Positions 35,693-43,282 of a stretch of DNA of 56,945 nucleotides are shown here, piece by piece. Source of the stretch: RGIG8597 sp045133795. Its GTDB lineage: Bacteria > Spirochaetota > GWE2-31-10. Location: contig JBGUUT010000021.1 of assembly GCA_045133795.1 (NCBI GenBank), positions 1 to 56,945 on the forward strand, written 5' to 3'. A model generated the notes under the pieces. It did not search any database and had not been told where the DNA came from. It was given only the letters and a program-made list of their open reading frames with translations. The translations under genes were made by a program, and so were the position numbers. The stretch's first letter is position 1. Each line of letters starts with the position of its first letter.

Positions 35693-35784
35693 TTTTTCTT
35701 TGTTTGTACGAGGAGTGAGGTGGGATTTTTCTTACTTGTTTTTTGTGAATTTGTAATGTATATTTTGGGTAAGGAAGGTTTGTT

Positions 35785-35994
35785 ATGTCTATTACTGTTG
35801 TTGAAGAAAAAATCAAATTGCTGCCAGAAGCATATATAACTCTTTTAAACAATTATGTAGATGAACTTCTGGAAAAAACTCAAAAAATACAATCGTTAAA
35901 AGGTTCTTTGTCAAAAAATGCTAATGTAGAACTAATAGAAAAAGAGAAAGATGCTTGGTCTGCTGTAGTAAAGGAAAAATATACAAATGGCTAA
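35785..35994 (+). CDS. VapB-type antitoxin
   Basis: This 69-residue protein has the helical N-terminal part of DUF2281-like antitoxins (VEEKIKLLPEAYITLLNNYVDELL), then a charged tail with EKDAWSAVVKEKY. The ATG is preceded by GGAAGG. The end overlaps the PIN toxin start by eight bases. The first helix resembles that of the antitoxin at 9005, but the tails differ. The position and overlap support the antitoxin role. Confidence 0.75.
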   Translation: MSITVVEEKIKLLPEAYITLLNNYVDELLEKTQKIQSLKGSLSKNANVELIEKEKDAWSAVVKEKYTNG

Positions 35995-36346
35995 ATTACT
36001 TGATGCAAATGCAATAATTAGATTTCTTTTGAATGATATTCCCGAGCAAGCAGATAAAACCGCAAATGTAATATATGACGGTGCTTTTACAAAGGAAATT
36101 GTAATTGCGGAAGTTGTTTATGTATTGAGTGGAGTTTATAATTATTCTCGTACAGAAATTTCTAATGAGATGTTAAAACTGCTGGAGCTGGTTTCTATAG
36201 AAAAAGAAAATGTTGTAAGAGAAAGTTTAAATCTTTTCAAAGAAACATCTTTAGATTTTGTTGATTGTATTCTTATATCGTATAATAAAATTGAAAATAT
36301 AGAAATCTTTTCTTTTGATAAGAAATTAAATAAAAAACTCAGTTAA
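35987..36346 (+). CDS. VapC toxin, PIN domain
   Basis: The 119-residue protein has PIN acids in KLLDANAIIRFLL, in IVIAEVVYVLSGVY near residue 40, in SLDFVDCILISY near residue 94, and in IFSFDKKLNKKL at the end. This is the layout of MazE/VapB-paired PIN ribonucleases. The gene looks complete. Together with the antitoxin it sits between two copies of a 40-bp direct repeat at the breakpoint of the LRR gene, which suggests that the module arrived by recombination. Confidence 0.85.
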   Translation: MAKLLDANAIIRFLLNDIPEQADKTANVIYDGAFTKEIVIAEVVYVLSGVYNYSRTEISNEMLKLLELVSIEKENVVRESLNLFKETSLDFVDCILISYNKIENIEIFSFDKKLNKKLS

Positions 36347-36543
36347 ATGTAAGTTATTCCAACTCCTGCTGAGTCCTGAAAAGTATTATAATCTGTTGCT
36401 TCGACTGGTGGGCATTGAGCTTGTCGAAATGCAGCAACCGAGTAGTAAATTGTACTTGCAAAGCAAAAATTGTTGTTTATTCAGAAAAAGAATTGAGGTC
36501 TGTCCTGTTGAATACTCCGTTCGTTACGTTACTGAGCGTAGTC
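36347..36543. other. Non-coding repeat-rich stretch
   Basis: No credible gene. It holds GTTGCTTCGAC ... GTCGAAATGCAGCAAC (36396-36440), a hairpin related to the TTGAGCTTGTCGAA elements common in many genomes, then a third GTACTTGCAAA, then CTGAGCGTAGTCGAAG just before the right direct repeat. Confidence 0.6.
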
Positions 36544-36584
36544 GAAGTACCGTTCGGTAACAAAAAAATACGCACTTGCAAAAA
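36544..36584 (+). repeat. Right copy of the 40-bp direct repeat around VapBC
   Basis: GAAGTACCGTTCGGTAAC, an A run and CACTTGCAAAA match the left copy (35649-35692) with a few differences in the A run and two substitutions. Confidence 0.78.
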
Positions 36585-36589
36585 AATGC

Positions 36590-36699
36590 AAGCCGATGTG
36601 TATTAAAAGAGGAAACGCCAAAGCTCATTTGGTCGTCTCCACAGTTTGGTTAAAAACCGCCAAGTGTTTCGAGGACTATGGCGGCTTTTATTTTTTACT
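36590..36699 (+). ncRNA. Candidate structured small RNA with its own terminator
   Basis: No ORF fits here, yet two stable hairpins occur: CCAAA/TTTGG with flanking ACG/CGT (about 36615-36636), and ACCGCCA ... TGGCGG (36656-36684), followed by TTTTATTTTTT. It could equally be only the end of the VapBC transcript. No promoter is certain. Confidence 0.35.
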
Positions 36700-36721
36700 C
36701 TTTATCTTTTTTAAGGTAAGA

Positions 36722-36809
36722 AAGCAACGTTGCTATGCATATACTACGTACATTCACCACAGCTTCCACAGCCTGAAGATAATGCAAGCCGAATCGTACA
36801 TGCGAAATA
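36722..36809 (-). repeat. Uninterrupted copy of the flanks of the right-end hairpin array
   Basis: On the minus strand it reads TATTTCGCATGTACGATT then CGGCTTGCATTATCTTCAG and GGAAGCTGTGGTGA. The same two halves occur at 56606-56632 and 56796-56820, but separated there by 163 bp of hairpins. A perfect palindrome AGCAACGTTGCT lies at 36723-36734. Confidence 0.75.
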
Positions 36810-36840
36810 AAAAAAGTGTTCCTCAAAATGGGAACACTTT
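36806..36840 (-). terminator. Terminator of the amino acid ABC operon
   Basis: A perfect 10-bp stem AAAGTGTTCC/GGAACACTTT is followed on the minus strand by a run of seven T. Confidence 0.87.
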
Positions 36841-36848
36841 GTAATTAA

Positions 36849-37610
36849 CTAATTATTAAACCTTGCCAAAAAGGCTTTCGTTCGTTCTGTTCGAGGATTG
36901 TTGATAACTTCAAGCGGATTTCCTTGCTCGATGATTACTCCGCTGTCCATAAAAATAACTTCACTTGAGATATCTCTTGCAAATGCCATTTCATGAGTAA
37001 CTACAACCATTGTCATTTTTTCATCTGCAAGCTCTTTTATTACTGCAAGGATTTCTCCGGTCAATTCCGGGTCTAACGCACTTGTAGGTTCGTCAAAAAG
37101 CAAAACTTCCGGTTTTAATGCCAATGCTCTTGCGATAGATACTCGCTGTTGCTGTCCGCCGGAAAGTTCGCAAGGGTAGTTGTCGGCTTTATTTGCAAGC
37201 CCCATTCTTTGCAGTAATTCCATAGCAGTTTCATGTGCTTCATCCGCAGATTTTTTCAAAACAGTCATTTGTGCCGCAGTAACATTTTTTAATACAGAAT
37301 AATGTGGAAAAAGGTTGAAGTTTTGAAAAACTAATCCACTTTTTAAAACAATGTCATGTCGTTGATTCTTCGGAACATAAACTCCGTCTGTTACAAGCGG
37401 TTGACCGCAAATACTGATAGAGCCGTCACTTACAGTCTCAAGTTGAGAAATACATCTTAAGATTGTAGATTTTCCGGAACCGCTGGGCCCGATAATACCG
37501 AGAACTTCACCTTTATATACGGAAAACGAAATACCTTTGATAATTTCATTATTACCGAAAGATTTTCGCAAGTTCTTTACGCTGATAATTTCCTGATTAG
37601 TATTTTCCAT
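36849..37610 (-). CDS. Polar amino acid ABC transporter, ATP-binding protein
   Basis: The 253-residue ATPase has Walker A GPSGSGKST (41-49), the signature LSGGQQQR (149-156) and Walker B LLFDEPTSALD (170-180), with the H-loop in VVTHEMAFARD. The sequence is typical of GlnQ/HisP-type uptake systems. It is the third gene of the operon (binding protein, permease, ATPase) and ends at a strong terminator. Confidence 0.94.
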   Translation of the reverse strand: MENTNQEIISVKNLRKSFGNNEIIKGISFSVYKGEVLGIIGPSGSGKSTILRCISQLETVSDGSISICGQPLVTDGVYVPKNQRHDIVLKSGLVFQNFNLFPHYSVLKNVTAAQMTVLKKSADEAHETAMELLQRMGLANKADNYPCELSGGQQQRVSIARALALKPEVLLFDEPTSALDPELTGEILAVIKELADEKMTMVVVTHEMAFARDISSEVIFMDSGVIIEQGNPLEVINNPRTERTKAFLARFNN

Positions 37611-37627
37611 GACTTTTATCCTGTAAA

Positions 37628-38308
37628 TTAATGATAATACGACATTTTCTTTTCAAGCTTTGCAAATGCTACAGATACGCCCCAGTTCATTATAAAATAA
37701 AATACTCCCGCAATAAAAAGCGGTGTAAATGAAAATAATGCACTTTGACGTTCTTTTGCAACCATCAACAATTCTGCGACACCGATTACGGAAACTAATG
37801 CCGTATCTTTTACCAGTGTAATAACTTCATTTCCCATAGCCGGAACAATTCGTTTTATTACTTGCGGCAAAACAATTTTAAAAAACGTCTGTACCGGAGT
37901 AAAACCTAGAACTTTCGCAGCTTCATATTGTCCTTTCGGGATTGACTCTATTCCGCCTCGATAGATTTCTGCGAAATAAGCCGAATAATTGATAGAAAGT
38001 GCAATTATGGCCGCTGCGAAACGATTCCATGCAAAAACGACTTCGTATCCCATGCTATTCAACCAACGTACAAAAATTCCCGGTCCGAAATACACGACCA
38101 ATAACTGCAACATTAACGGCGTACCGCGAATAATAAGAAGAAATACGTTTGTACTGCCCGAAAGCAATTTGTTTTTGGACATTCGCCCCATTGCAATCGG
38201 AAGAGCAAGCGGAATAGCAAAAAGAAGTGTCAGAAAAAAAACTTCAAGCGATACTACAGAACCGTCAAGCATCGCTTTGAGCATTTTTATATATTTTTCA
38301 AAATTCAT
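37628..38308 (-). CDS. Polar amino acid ABC transporter, permease
   Basis: The 226-residue protein has about five membrane helices and the EAA loop (SIPKGQYEAAKVLGFTPVQT) that contacts the ATPase. VVSLEVFFLTLLFAIPLALP is the N-terminal his/gln permease motif. A single permease gene suggests a homodimer. It lies five bases after the binding-protein gene and 17 before the ATPase gene. Confidence 0.93.
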   Translation of the reverse strand: MNFEKYIKMLKAMLDGSVVSLEVFFLTLLFAIPLALPIAMGRMSKNKLLSGSTNVFLLIIRGTPLMLQLLVVYFGPGIFVRWLNSMGYEVVFAWNRFAAAIIALSINYSAYFAEIYRGGIESIPKGQYEAAKVLGFTPVQTFFKIVLPQVIKRIVPAMGNEVITLVKDTALVSVIGVAELLMVAKERQSALFSFTPLFIAGVFYFIMNWGVSVAFAKLEKKMSYYH

Positions 38309-38313
38309 GGCAA

Positions 38314-39129
38314 TTATTGTCCGATAACAGAAATATCACGACCGAACCATTTTTCTGAAATTGCAGTAACAGTTCCGTCATTTTGCATTTCTATCAAAAT
38401 CTTTTGAACTTCATCTCTTAGTTGAATATCATTTTTTCTGAATGCAATACCGTAAGCTTCCTGTGCTAAAGGGTCAGTGATTACTTTGAATGCTTTTTTA
38501 GATTGTGCAATAGAGTAATTTGCAACAACACTATCCATTACGACTCCGTCAATTCCGCCGATATCTAAATCGTTTAATGCAGTAACATTGTCTTTAAACA
38601 TAACTTTGCTTCCCAATGAAGCTGCGAATTCTTCATCACTTTCAACTGCTGTTTGTGCACTGGAACCGCTTTGAATTCCTACAGTTTTACCTCTCATATC
38701 AGCCAAAGCATTGATTCCGCTGTCTTCACGTACAACTAAAACTTGGTCGTTTTTCAAATATGGTTTTGTGAAAGCAAGAGCAGCTTCTCTGTCCGGAGTC
38801 ATTGTTAAACCATTCCAGATACAATCGATTTTTCCTGTAGATAATTCCATTTCTTTTGCACTCCAGTCGATAGGCTGTGCTTTAAACTCTACTCCCAAGC
38901 GTTTTACAAGTTCTTTTGCCAAATCAATATCATAACCTACGATTTCGTTATCTTCATTTCTAAAACCCATCGGCGGAAATGAATCGTCAAGTCCAAGAAC
39001 AAAAACTCCGCGTTCTTTTAATGCTGAAAGAGAATTGTCTACTTTTTCAGTAATTTTTTTGCAACCGAAAAAAGAAAACATAGAAACTGCTACAGTTAAA
39101 ATAAGAACTGTATTCATAATTTTTTTCAT
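38314..39129 (-). CDS. Polar amino acid ABC transporter, substrate-binding lipoprotein
   Basis: The 271-residue protein has a lipoprotein signal ending VSMFSFFGC (Cys23), then a type 3 solute-binding domain: VLGLDDSFPPMGFRN, GYDIDLAKELVKRLGV, DCIWNGLTMTPDREAAL, and the second lobe GKTVGIQSGSSAQTAV. The pocket residues fit an amino acid such as cystine, glutamine or a basic amino acid; the exact ligand is not clear. First gene of the operon, with a sigma70-type promoter upstream. Confidence 0.92.
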   Translation of the reverse strand: MKKIMNTVLILTVAVSMFSFFGCKKITEKVDNSLSALKERGVFVLGLDDSFPPMGFRNEDNEIVGYDIDLAKELVKRLGVEFKAQPIDWSAKEMELSTGKIDCIWNGLTMTPDREAALAFTKPYLKNDQVLVVREDSGINALADMRGKTVGIQSGSSAQTAVESDEEFAASLGSKVMFKDNVTALNDLDIGGIDGVVMDSVVANYSIAQSKKAFKVITDPLAQEAYGIAFRKNDIQLRDEVQKILIEMQNDGTVTAISEKWFGRDISVIGQ

Positions 39130-39186
39130 AATCTTAACCTCTGATAAATAATTATTATATCCCGATTTATTCGGAAAATATGTGGC

Positions 39187-39214
39187 AGTATACTTGAAAT
39201 AATCAGAGTGTCAA
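39187..39214 (-). promoter_or_regulatory. Promoter of the amino acid ABC operon
   Basis: On the minus strand TTGACA, a 16-bp spacer and TATACT. A second TATAAT lies closer to the gene near 39160, without a -35 box. Confidence 0.65.
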
Positions 39215-39315
39215 CATTTGCAATTTCAATTTTTTAGAATAAAAGTAGTTAATTTTACAAACGGTAAAAAATAGAGACGTAAAAACAGTACATATGGAAT
39301 GTTTCTTGTGGGAAA

Positions 39316-39369
39316 TAAAAAAAACTCACCCGATAAAGTGAGTTTTTGGAGTATTTTTTATCGGGTGAG
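39316..39369 (-). terminator. Terminator of the 132-residue protein gene, with two alternative stems
   Basis: A 13-bp stem CTCACCCGATAAA/TTTATCGGGTGAG ends in a run of eight T on the minus strand. An inner ACTCAC can also pair with the same GTGAGT arm, giving a shorter hairpin before the same T run. Either form should terminate. Confidence 0.85.
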
Positions 39370-39393
39370 CTTTAGGGTAAAACGGAATGTTTC

Positions 39394-39792
39394 TTAGATA
39401 TGTATATCTTTTTGTAACCAATCCAAAACGTCTTGAACTGTAGCAAAATGACCTTCGATTACGCCGGTATGTGAAAATTTTGTATTAGCTTTAGTCTGTG
39501 CTTTTAGCATAATAGATTCTCCCTCTGCAAATCCGAACGCCTTACATCCGGCTTCAACAAAAGCTTTTGTCATTTCTATTAATTCTCCGACTTCATCCGG
39601 AGCTACCGGTTCCATAGCGGTACAATCGGCAATATAAGCCCAACCGTCAGCTTTCCAAGCTCCGGCATTTTTTAAAACTGTTGCAGTAAGCCATTTCAAA
39701 TCTTCTATGTTTGTTTTTCCTTTTCCGGCTGATAATATGATTTTTCTGCCGGCGATTACTTCAACCGATTGTGAACCGTGTGTTTCTTTCAT
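39394..39792 (-). CDS. Small protein of unknown function, possibly STAS-like
   Basis: The 132-residue protein has no signal or membrane segment. Predicted alternation of strands and helices (VEVIAGRKIILSAGKG, WAYIADCTAMEPVAPDEV, VGELIEMTKAFVEAGCKAFG, FATVQDVLDWLQ) fits a small alpha/beta domain similar to STAS or SpoIIAA-like proteins. No catalytic motif is seen. It is a single gene with its own strong terminator; AGAGG precedes the ATG. Confidence 0.65.
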   Translation of the reverse strand: MKETHGSQSVEVIAGRKIILSAGKGKTNIEDLKWLTATVLKNAGAWKADGWAYIADCTAMEPVAPDEVGELIEMTKAFVEAGCKAFGFAEGESIMLKAQTKANTKFSHTGVIEGHFATVQDVLDWLQKDIHI

Positions 39793-40010
39793 AATTTAAA
39801 ACCTCTTAATAATTATAATTGCAAATTCAAATCATTATAACAACATTTCTATGATGTTAATGTCTTGCTTTGTATGACAATTTTATTATTAGGATTCAAT
39901 CTGTCAATTTTATTTTTTATTTTTTTTATTTGCGAAAAATATTTTGTCGTAAAATCATTTAATTTAAATTGAAAACGGAATATTCATCAAGCCGCAATCA
40001 ATTCAAATAA

Positions 40011-41345
40011 TTAAATTTTCTCGTTACGAGTTTTTATGTAATAAATAAAACACAAAATAATCTGGCAAAATGTCGCAATCGGCGTAGAAAGTCCGATTAA
40101 GAATAAACTCGTATTCGGTAAACTTCGCATTATCAACACCATAGGAACTCTGATTGCAATTCCGCCGATAAGACCTTGTATCATTGAAAAAAGAGTTTTT
40201 CCCATTCCGTTAAAATAACCGATAAAACAGAATAAAAATGAAGTTAAAAATACGTCAATTGCGTAAGCTTTTAAATATTCATGACCGCTGAATATTACCG
40301 AGACATCTTTGGAGAAAATTCCGGTAAGGATATCTCCTCGAAAAAAAGAAAACGTTCCGATAAAACATGCCATTACCAATGAAATTGCGATTCCGCTTTT
40401 TAATGACTGTTTGGCTCTTATCGGTTGCCCGGCACCTATATTTTGTGCAACAAACGCACTTAAACTTTGTGCTATTGCCGACGGAATCAACATTATAAAA
40501 CCGCAAACTTTTTCAGCGACACCGACGCCTGCCGAAGCTACGAGTCCCAATGAATTTACCGCAGTCTGAATTACTAAAAATGAAATGCCTACCAAAAAAT
40601 CCTGAAGTGCAATCGGCAGCCCGAGTTTCAATTCTATCCGAACAAAAAAAGTATCAAGTCGAATGTATTTTCTGCTGAAGTTAAAAGGAAGTTTCTTTCT
40701 TGCAATTATAAAAAATGAAATTAATACACTGAAACCTTGAGCTATGACCGTGGCGAGTGCGGCACCGAGAGCTCCCATTTTGAAAACTGCCACAAAAAGT
40801 AAATCAGCGAGAATATTTATTACGCAGGCAATACAAACAGTAATCAACGGAGTTTTTGAATCGCCGATACCTCTAAAAATCGCACCGAGTAAATTATAAA
40901 ATACAATAAAAATTAAACCGCCGCCGCAAACTCTGATGTATTGGCAAGTTTCTGCAAAAGCTTCCGACGGTGCGTGTAAAAGTATAGCCAGCGGTTTTGT
41001 AAAAATAATCGTAAAAATCGAAAGAATAACGCCCATTATGGAAAAAAGTAAAATTGCACTTCCTATAGCTTTTCCTGCTTCATCCGGTTTTTGTTCGCCG
41101 ATTTTTTGCCCGACAAAAACTGTCACCCCCATTGTCAAACCGACGACCAGATTTGTCAATACATGTAAAAGCATACTGCCGGTAGAAACTCCGGATACAT
41201 CGCCGGTAGAGGCAAATTGTCCGACTATCAAAAGGTCAGCTCCGCCGTACAATGCCTGTAAAAACATTGCAGCCAACACCGGAATTGCAAAACGTAACAA
41301 GCCGGGTAAAACTTTTCCGTGTATAAGCGAATTTTCTTTTGTCAT
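40011..41345 (-). CDS. MATE-family efflux transporter
   Basis: The 444-residue protein has about twelve helices and begins with FAIPVLAAMFLQALYGGADL, a typical MATE first helix. The second half repeats it as LKLGLPIALQDFLVGISFLV. It is of the DinF/NorM-like bacterial type, and differs from the MATE at 23365. Substrate unknown. It ends 92 bp after the start of a 218-bp AT-rich gap (39793-40010), in which no other feature was seen. Confidence 0.9.
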   Translation of the reverse strand: MTKENSLIHGKVLPGLLRFAIPVLAAMFLQALYGGADLLIVGQFASTGDVSGVSTGSMLLHVLTNLVVGLTMGVTVFVGQKIGEQKPDEAGKAIGSAILLFSIMGVILSIFTIIFTKPLAILLHAPSEAFAETCQYIRVCGGGLIFIVFYNLLGAIFRGIGDSKTPLITVCIACVINILADLLFVAVFKMGALGAALATVIAQGFSVLISFFIIARKKLPFNFSRKYIRLDTFFVRIELKLGLPIALQDFLVGISFLVIQTAVNSLGLVASAGVGVAEKVCGFIMLIPSAIAQSLSAFVAQNIGAGQPIRAKQSLKSGIAISLVMACFIGTFSFFRGDILTGIFSKDVSVIFSGHEYLKAYAIDVFLTSFLFCFIGYFNGMGKTLFSMIQGLIGGIAIRVPMVLIMRSLPNTSLFLIGLSTPIATFCQIILCFIYYIKTRNEKI

Positions 41346-41377
41346 TCTGTTTTTTCCTAAAAATAAGATAGCAATAA

Positions 41378-41421
41378 ATAAAAATAGCTGTCCGCTTAAG
41401 AAAACAGACAGCCATATTTTA
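41378..41421 (-). terminator. Terminator of the alanine/glycine symporter gene
   Basis: GCTGTC/GACAGC with flanking AT pairs, followed on the minus strand by ATTTTTATTT. Confidence 0.75.
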
Positions 41422-41437
41422 ACGTTGATTTTTCAAA

Positions 41438-42859
41438 TTATTTTAATGTCGGATGACGGTCAAAATAATCTTTTGTTTCTTTTGCAACTACACCGCTGAG
41501 TACAATCAAAGAAATACAGTTCGGAATAGCCATCAAACCGTTTGTAATATCGGCAATTGTCCATACGGCACTGATTGTCATATAAGGTCCGATTGCAACA
41601 GCTAAGATATACAACCATCTGTAAACTTTAACTACACCCATATTGCCTTTTGTTAAATACTCAAGACATTTTTCAGAATAGTAATCCCATCCGAGAATTG
41701 TTGTAAATGCAAAGAATATCAAACAAAGCATTAGAAGGAATTGAACACTGCTTCCGTCGCCGCCTAAAACTTTAGAGAATGCAGCTGCAGTAAGAGCAGC
41801 ACCGTTTAATCCGGAATTCCAAACATCTCCGCCGGCAATTACGATAGAAAGACCTGTCATTGTACAAATGATAAGAGTATCTATAACAGTACCGGTCATA
41901 TTTACCAAACCTTGTTCTACCGGTTCTTGTGTTTGAACGGCAGACGCAGCTATCGGAGCAGAACCAAGACCTGCCTCGTTAGAGAAAATACCTCTGGCGA
42001 TACCTTTTTGCATTGAATCCATGATTTGTTTTAATACAAATCCGGCAGCACCGCCGGCAACAGCTTGCCATCCGAATGCAGATTTAAAAATCAAAGCAAA
42101 AGCTCCCGGAATTTTTGTAGCATTCATAATTAACACTGAAAGTCCCAAGAAAATATAAATGAAAGCCATTGCAGGAACAATTTTTTCTGCAACTTTTGCA
42201 ATTCTTTTTAACCCGCCGATGATTACTAATGCTACACAAACAGTGATAATTGCACCGCTGATAACGGTAGCCCAAGTATAATCATTTCCGAAAAGTGAAA
42301 ATGCGATAGATGTTTTTTGTGGGTCAAAAGCATTTTGAACAGCTCCGGTAATTCCGTTTACCTGTGTAAAAGTTCCGATTCCGAGAAGTCCTACTAAAGT
42401 TCCGAAAATAGCGAACAATACGGCAAGCCATTTCCAGTTATTTCCCATACCTTTTTCGATAGTGTAAAAAGGTCCGCCGAGAATTGTACCGTCTGCTTTT
42501 ACTTCACGATATTTAATTGCAAGCATACATTCTGCATATTTTGTAGCTGTTCCCAAAATTGCAGCAAACCACATCCAGAACAAAGCTCCCGGACCTCCGC
42601 CTAAAATTGCAGTAGCAACACCGACGATGTTTCCTGTTCCGATTGTAGCTGAAAGTGCAGTACAAAGAGCTGCAAATCCGGAAAGCTCTCCGTGTCCTTC
42701 GTTTTCTCGGAAAATAGTTTTGAAAGCTCTGCCTAATTTTGTAAATTGCATACCTTTTAGGCGGATTGTTAAAACTAATCCTGTTGCCAGAATTAAAATG
42801 ATTGTGGGTAATCCCCAAACGACGTCGTCAATAGCGACAAGAATGTCATCGAAAGACAT
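41438..42859 (-). CDS. Sodium:alanine/glycine symporter (AGCS family)
   Basis: The 473-residue protein has about eleven helices and family signatures GTGNIVGVATAILGGGPGAL and GIFSNEAGLGSAP, with AKYAECMLAIKYR between. AGCS carriers import alanine and/or glycine with sodium. A glycine riboswitch precedes the gene, which points to glycine as the relevant substrate. Its 5' leader is about 240 bases long. Confidence 0.94.
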   Translation of the reverse strand: MSFDDILVAIDDVVWGLPTIILILATGLVLTIRLKGMQFTKLGRAFKTIFRENEGHGELSGFAALCTALSATIGTGNIVGVATAILGGGPGALFWMWFAAILGTATKYAECMLAIKYREVKADGTILGGPFYTIEKGMGNNWKWLAVLFAIFGTLVGLLGIGTFTQVNGITGAVQNAFDPQKTSIAFSLFGNDYTWATVISGAIITVCVALVIIGGLKRIAKVAEKIVPAMAFIYIFLGLSVLIMNATKIPGAFALIFKSAFGWQAVAGGAAGFVLKQIMDSMQKGIARGIFSNEAGLGSAPIAASAVQTQEPVEQGLVNMTGTVIDTLIICTMTGLSIVIAGGDVWNSGLNGAALTAAAFSKVLGGDGSSVQFLLMLCLIFFAFTTILGWDYYSEKCLEYLTKGNMGVVKVYRWLYILAVAIGPYMTISAVWTIADITNGLMAIPNCISLIVLSGVVAKETKDYFDRHPTLK

Positions 42860-42989
42860 AAAAATTAATCCTTTTGTTTTTCCTGATAAAATTGGAGAAA
42901 CTAATAAAAAATGATGAACAATATAAAATATTGCCTTCTAAAGAGTAGAACTTACGCCGAAAATCTAATAATCTTAGATGTTATTTAAT

Positions 42990-43104
42990 TGGAAGGCTCT
43001 GTCCTTTTGCCTGAGAGATTATCTGAACTGTGGATTTTTCAGATGTACACCTTCGGCGCTTTATCGCATTCAACGAAAGAAATAAAGACTCTCCAGAGAT
43101 GAGT
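42990..43104 (-). promoter_or_regulatory. Glycine riboswitch (single aptamer)
   Basis: On the minus strand the leader shows the conserved glycine aptamer blocks in order: CTGGAGAG, then GCGCCGAAGG, a variable hairpin with CTGAA/TTCAG, and CTCTCAGGCAAAAGGACAGA. Only one aptamer is present. Downstream, GAAGGC (about 42935) can pair with GCCTTC at the aptamer's 3' end (about 42991-42996), a plausible switching stem. The rest of the 130-base expression platform has no strong T-tailed hairpin, so translation control is possible. Confidence 0.93.
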
Positions 43105-43106
43105 TC

Positions 43107-43135
43107 CTTATAGCAAATATTAAATTTTTAGGCAA
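43107..43135 (-). promoter_or_regulatory. Promoter of the riboswitch-controlled symporter gene
   Basis: On the minus strand TTGCCT, a 17-bp spacer and TATAAG. The predicted transcription start lies just before the aptamer. Confidence 0.6.
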
Positions 43136-43282
43136 TCTCAAAATTTACACTTTATCTGTTTTTTGTGAATCTTACGCTGTGACAATGCCGCAGTGATATT
43201 TTTATTTGTTAATAATTTTATTTTAAAGGCAGTAAAACTGAAGTTTTTATATTAGGAGGAGGCGGAAAATTGCTGAAAAGCT

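Noticed and set aside
36415..36844. Two small ORFs of 63 and 82 residues
   Set aside because: They cross hairpins, direct repeats and terminators and show no protein-like pattern.
40936..41499. 187-residue ORF on the plus strand
   Set aside because: Shadow of the MATE gene, with no family features and no ribosome-binding site.
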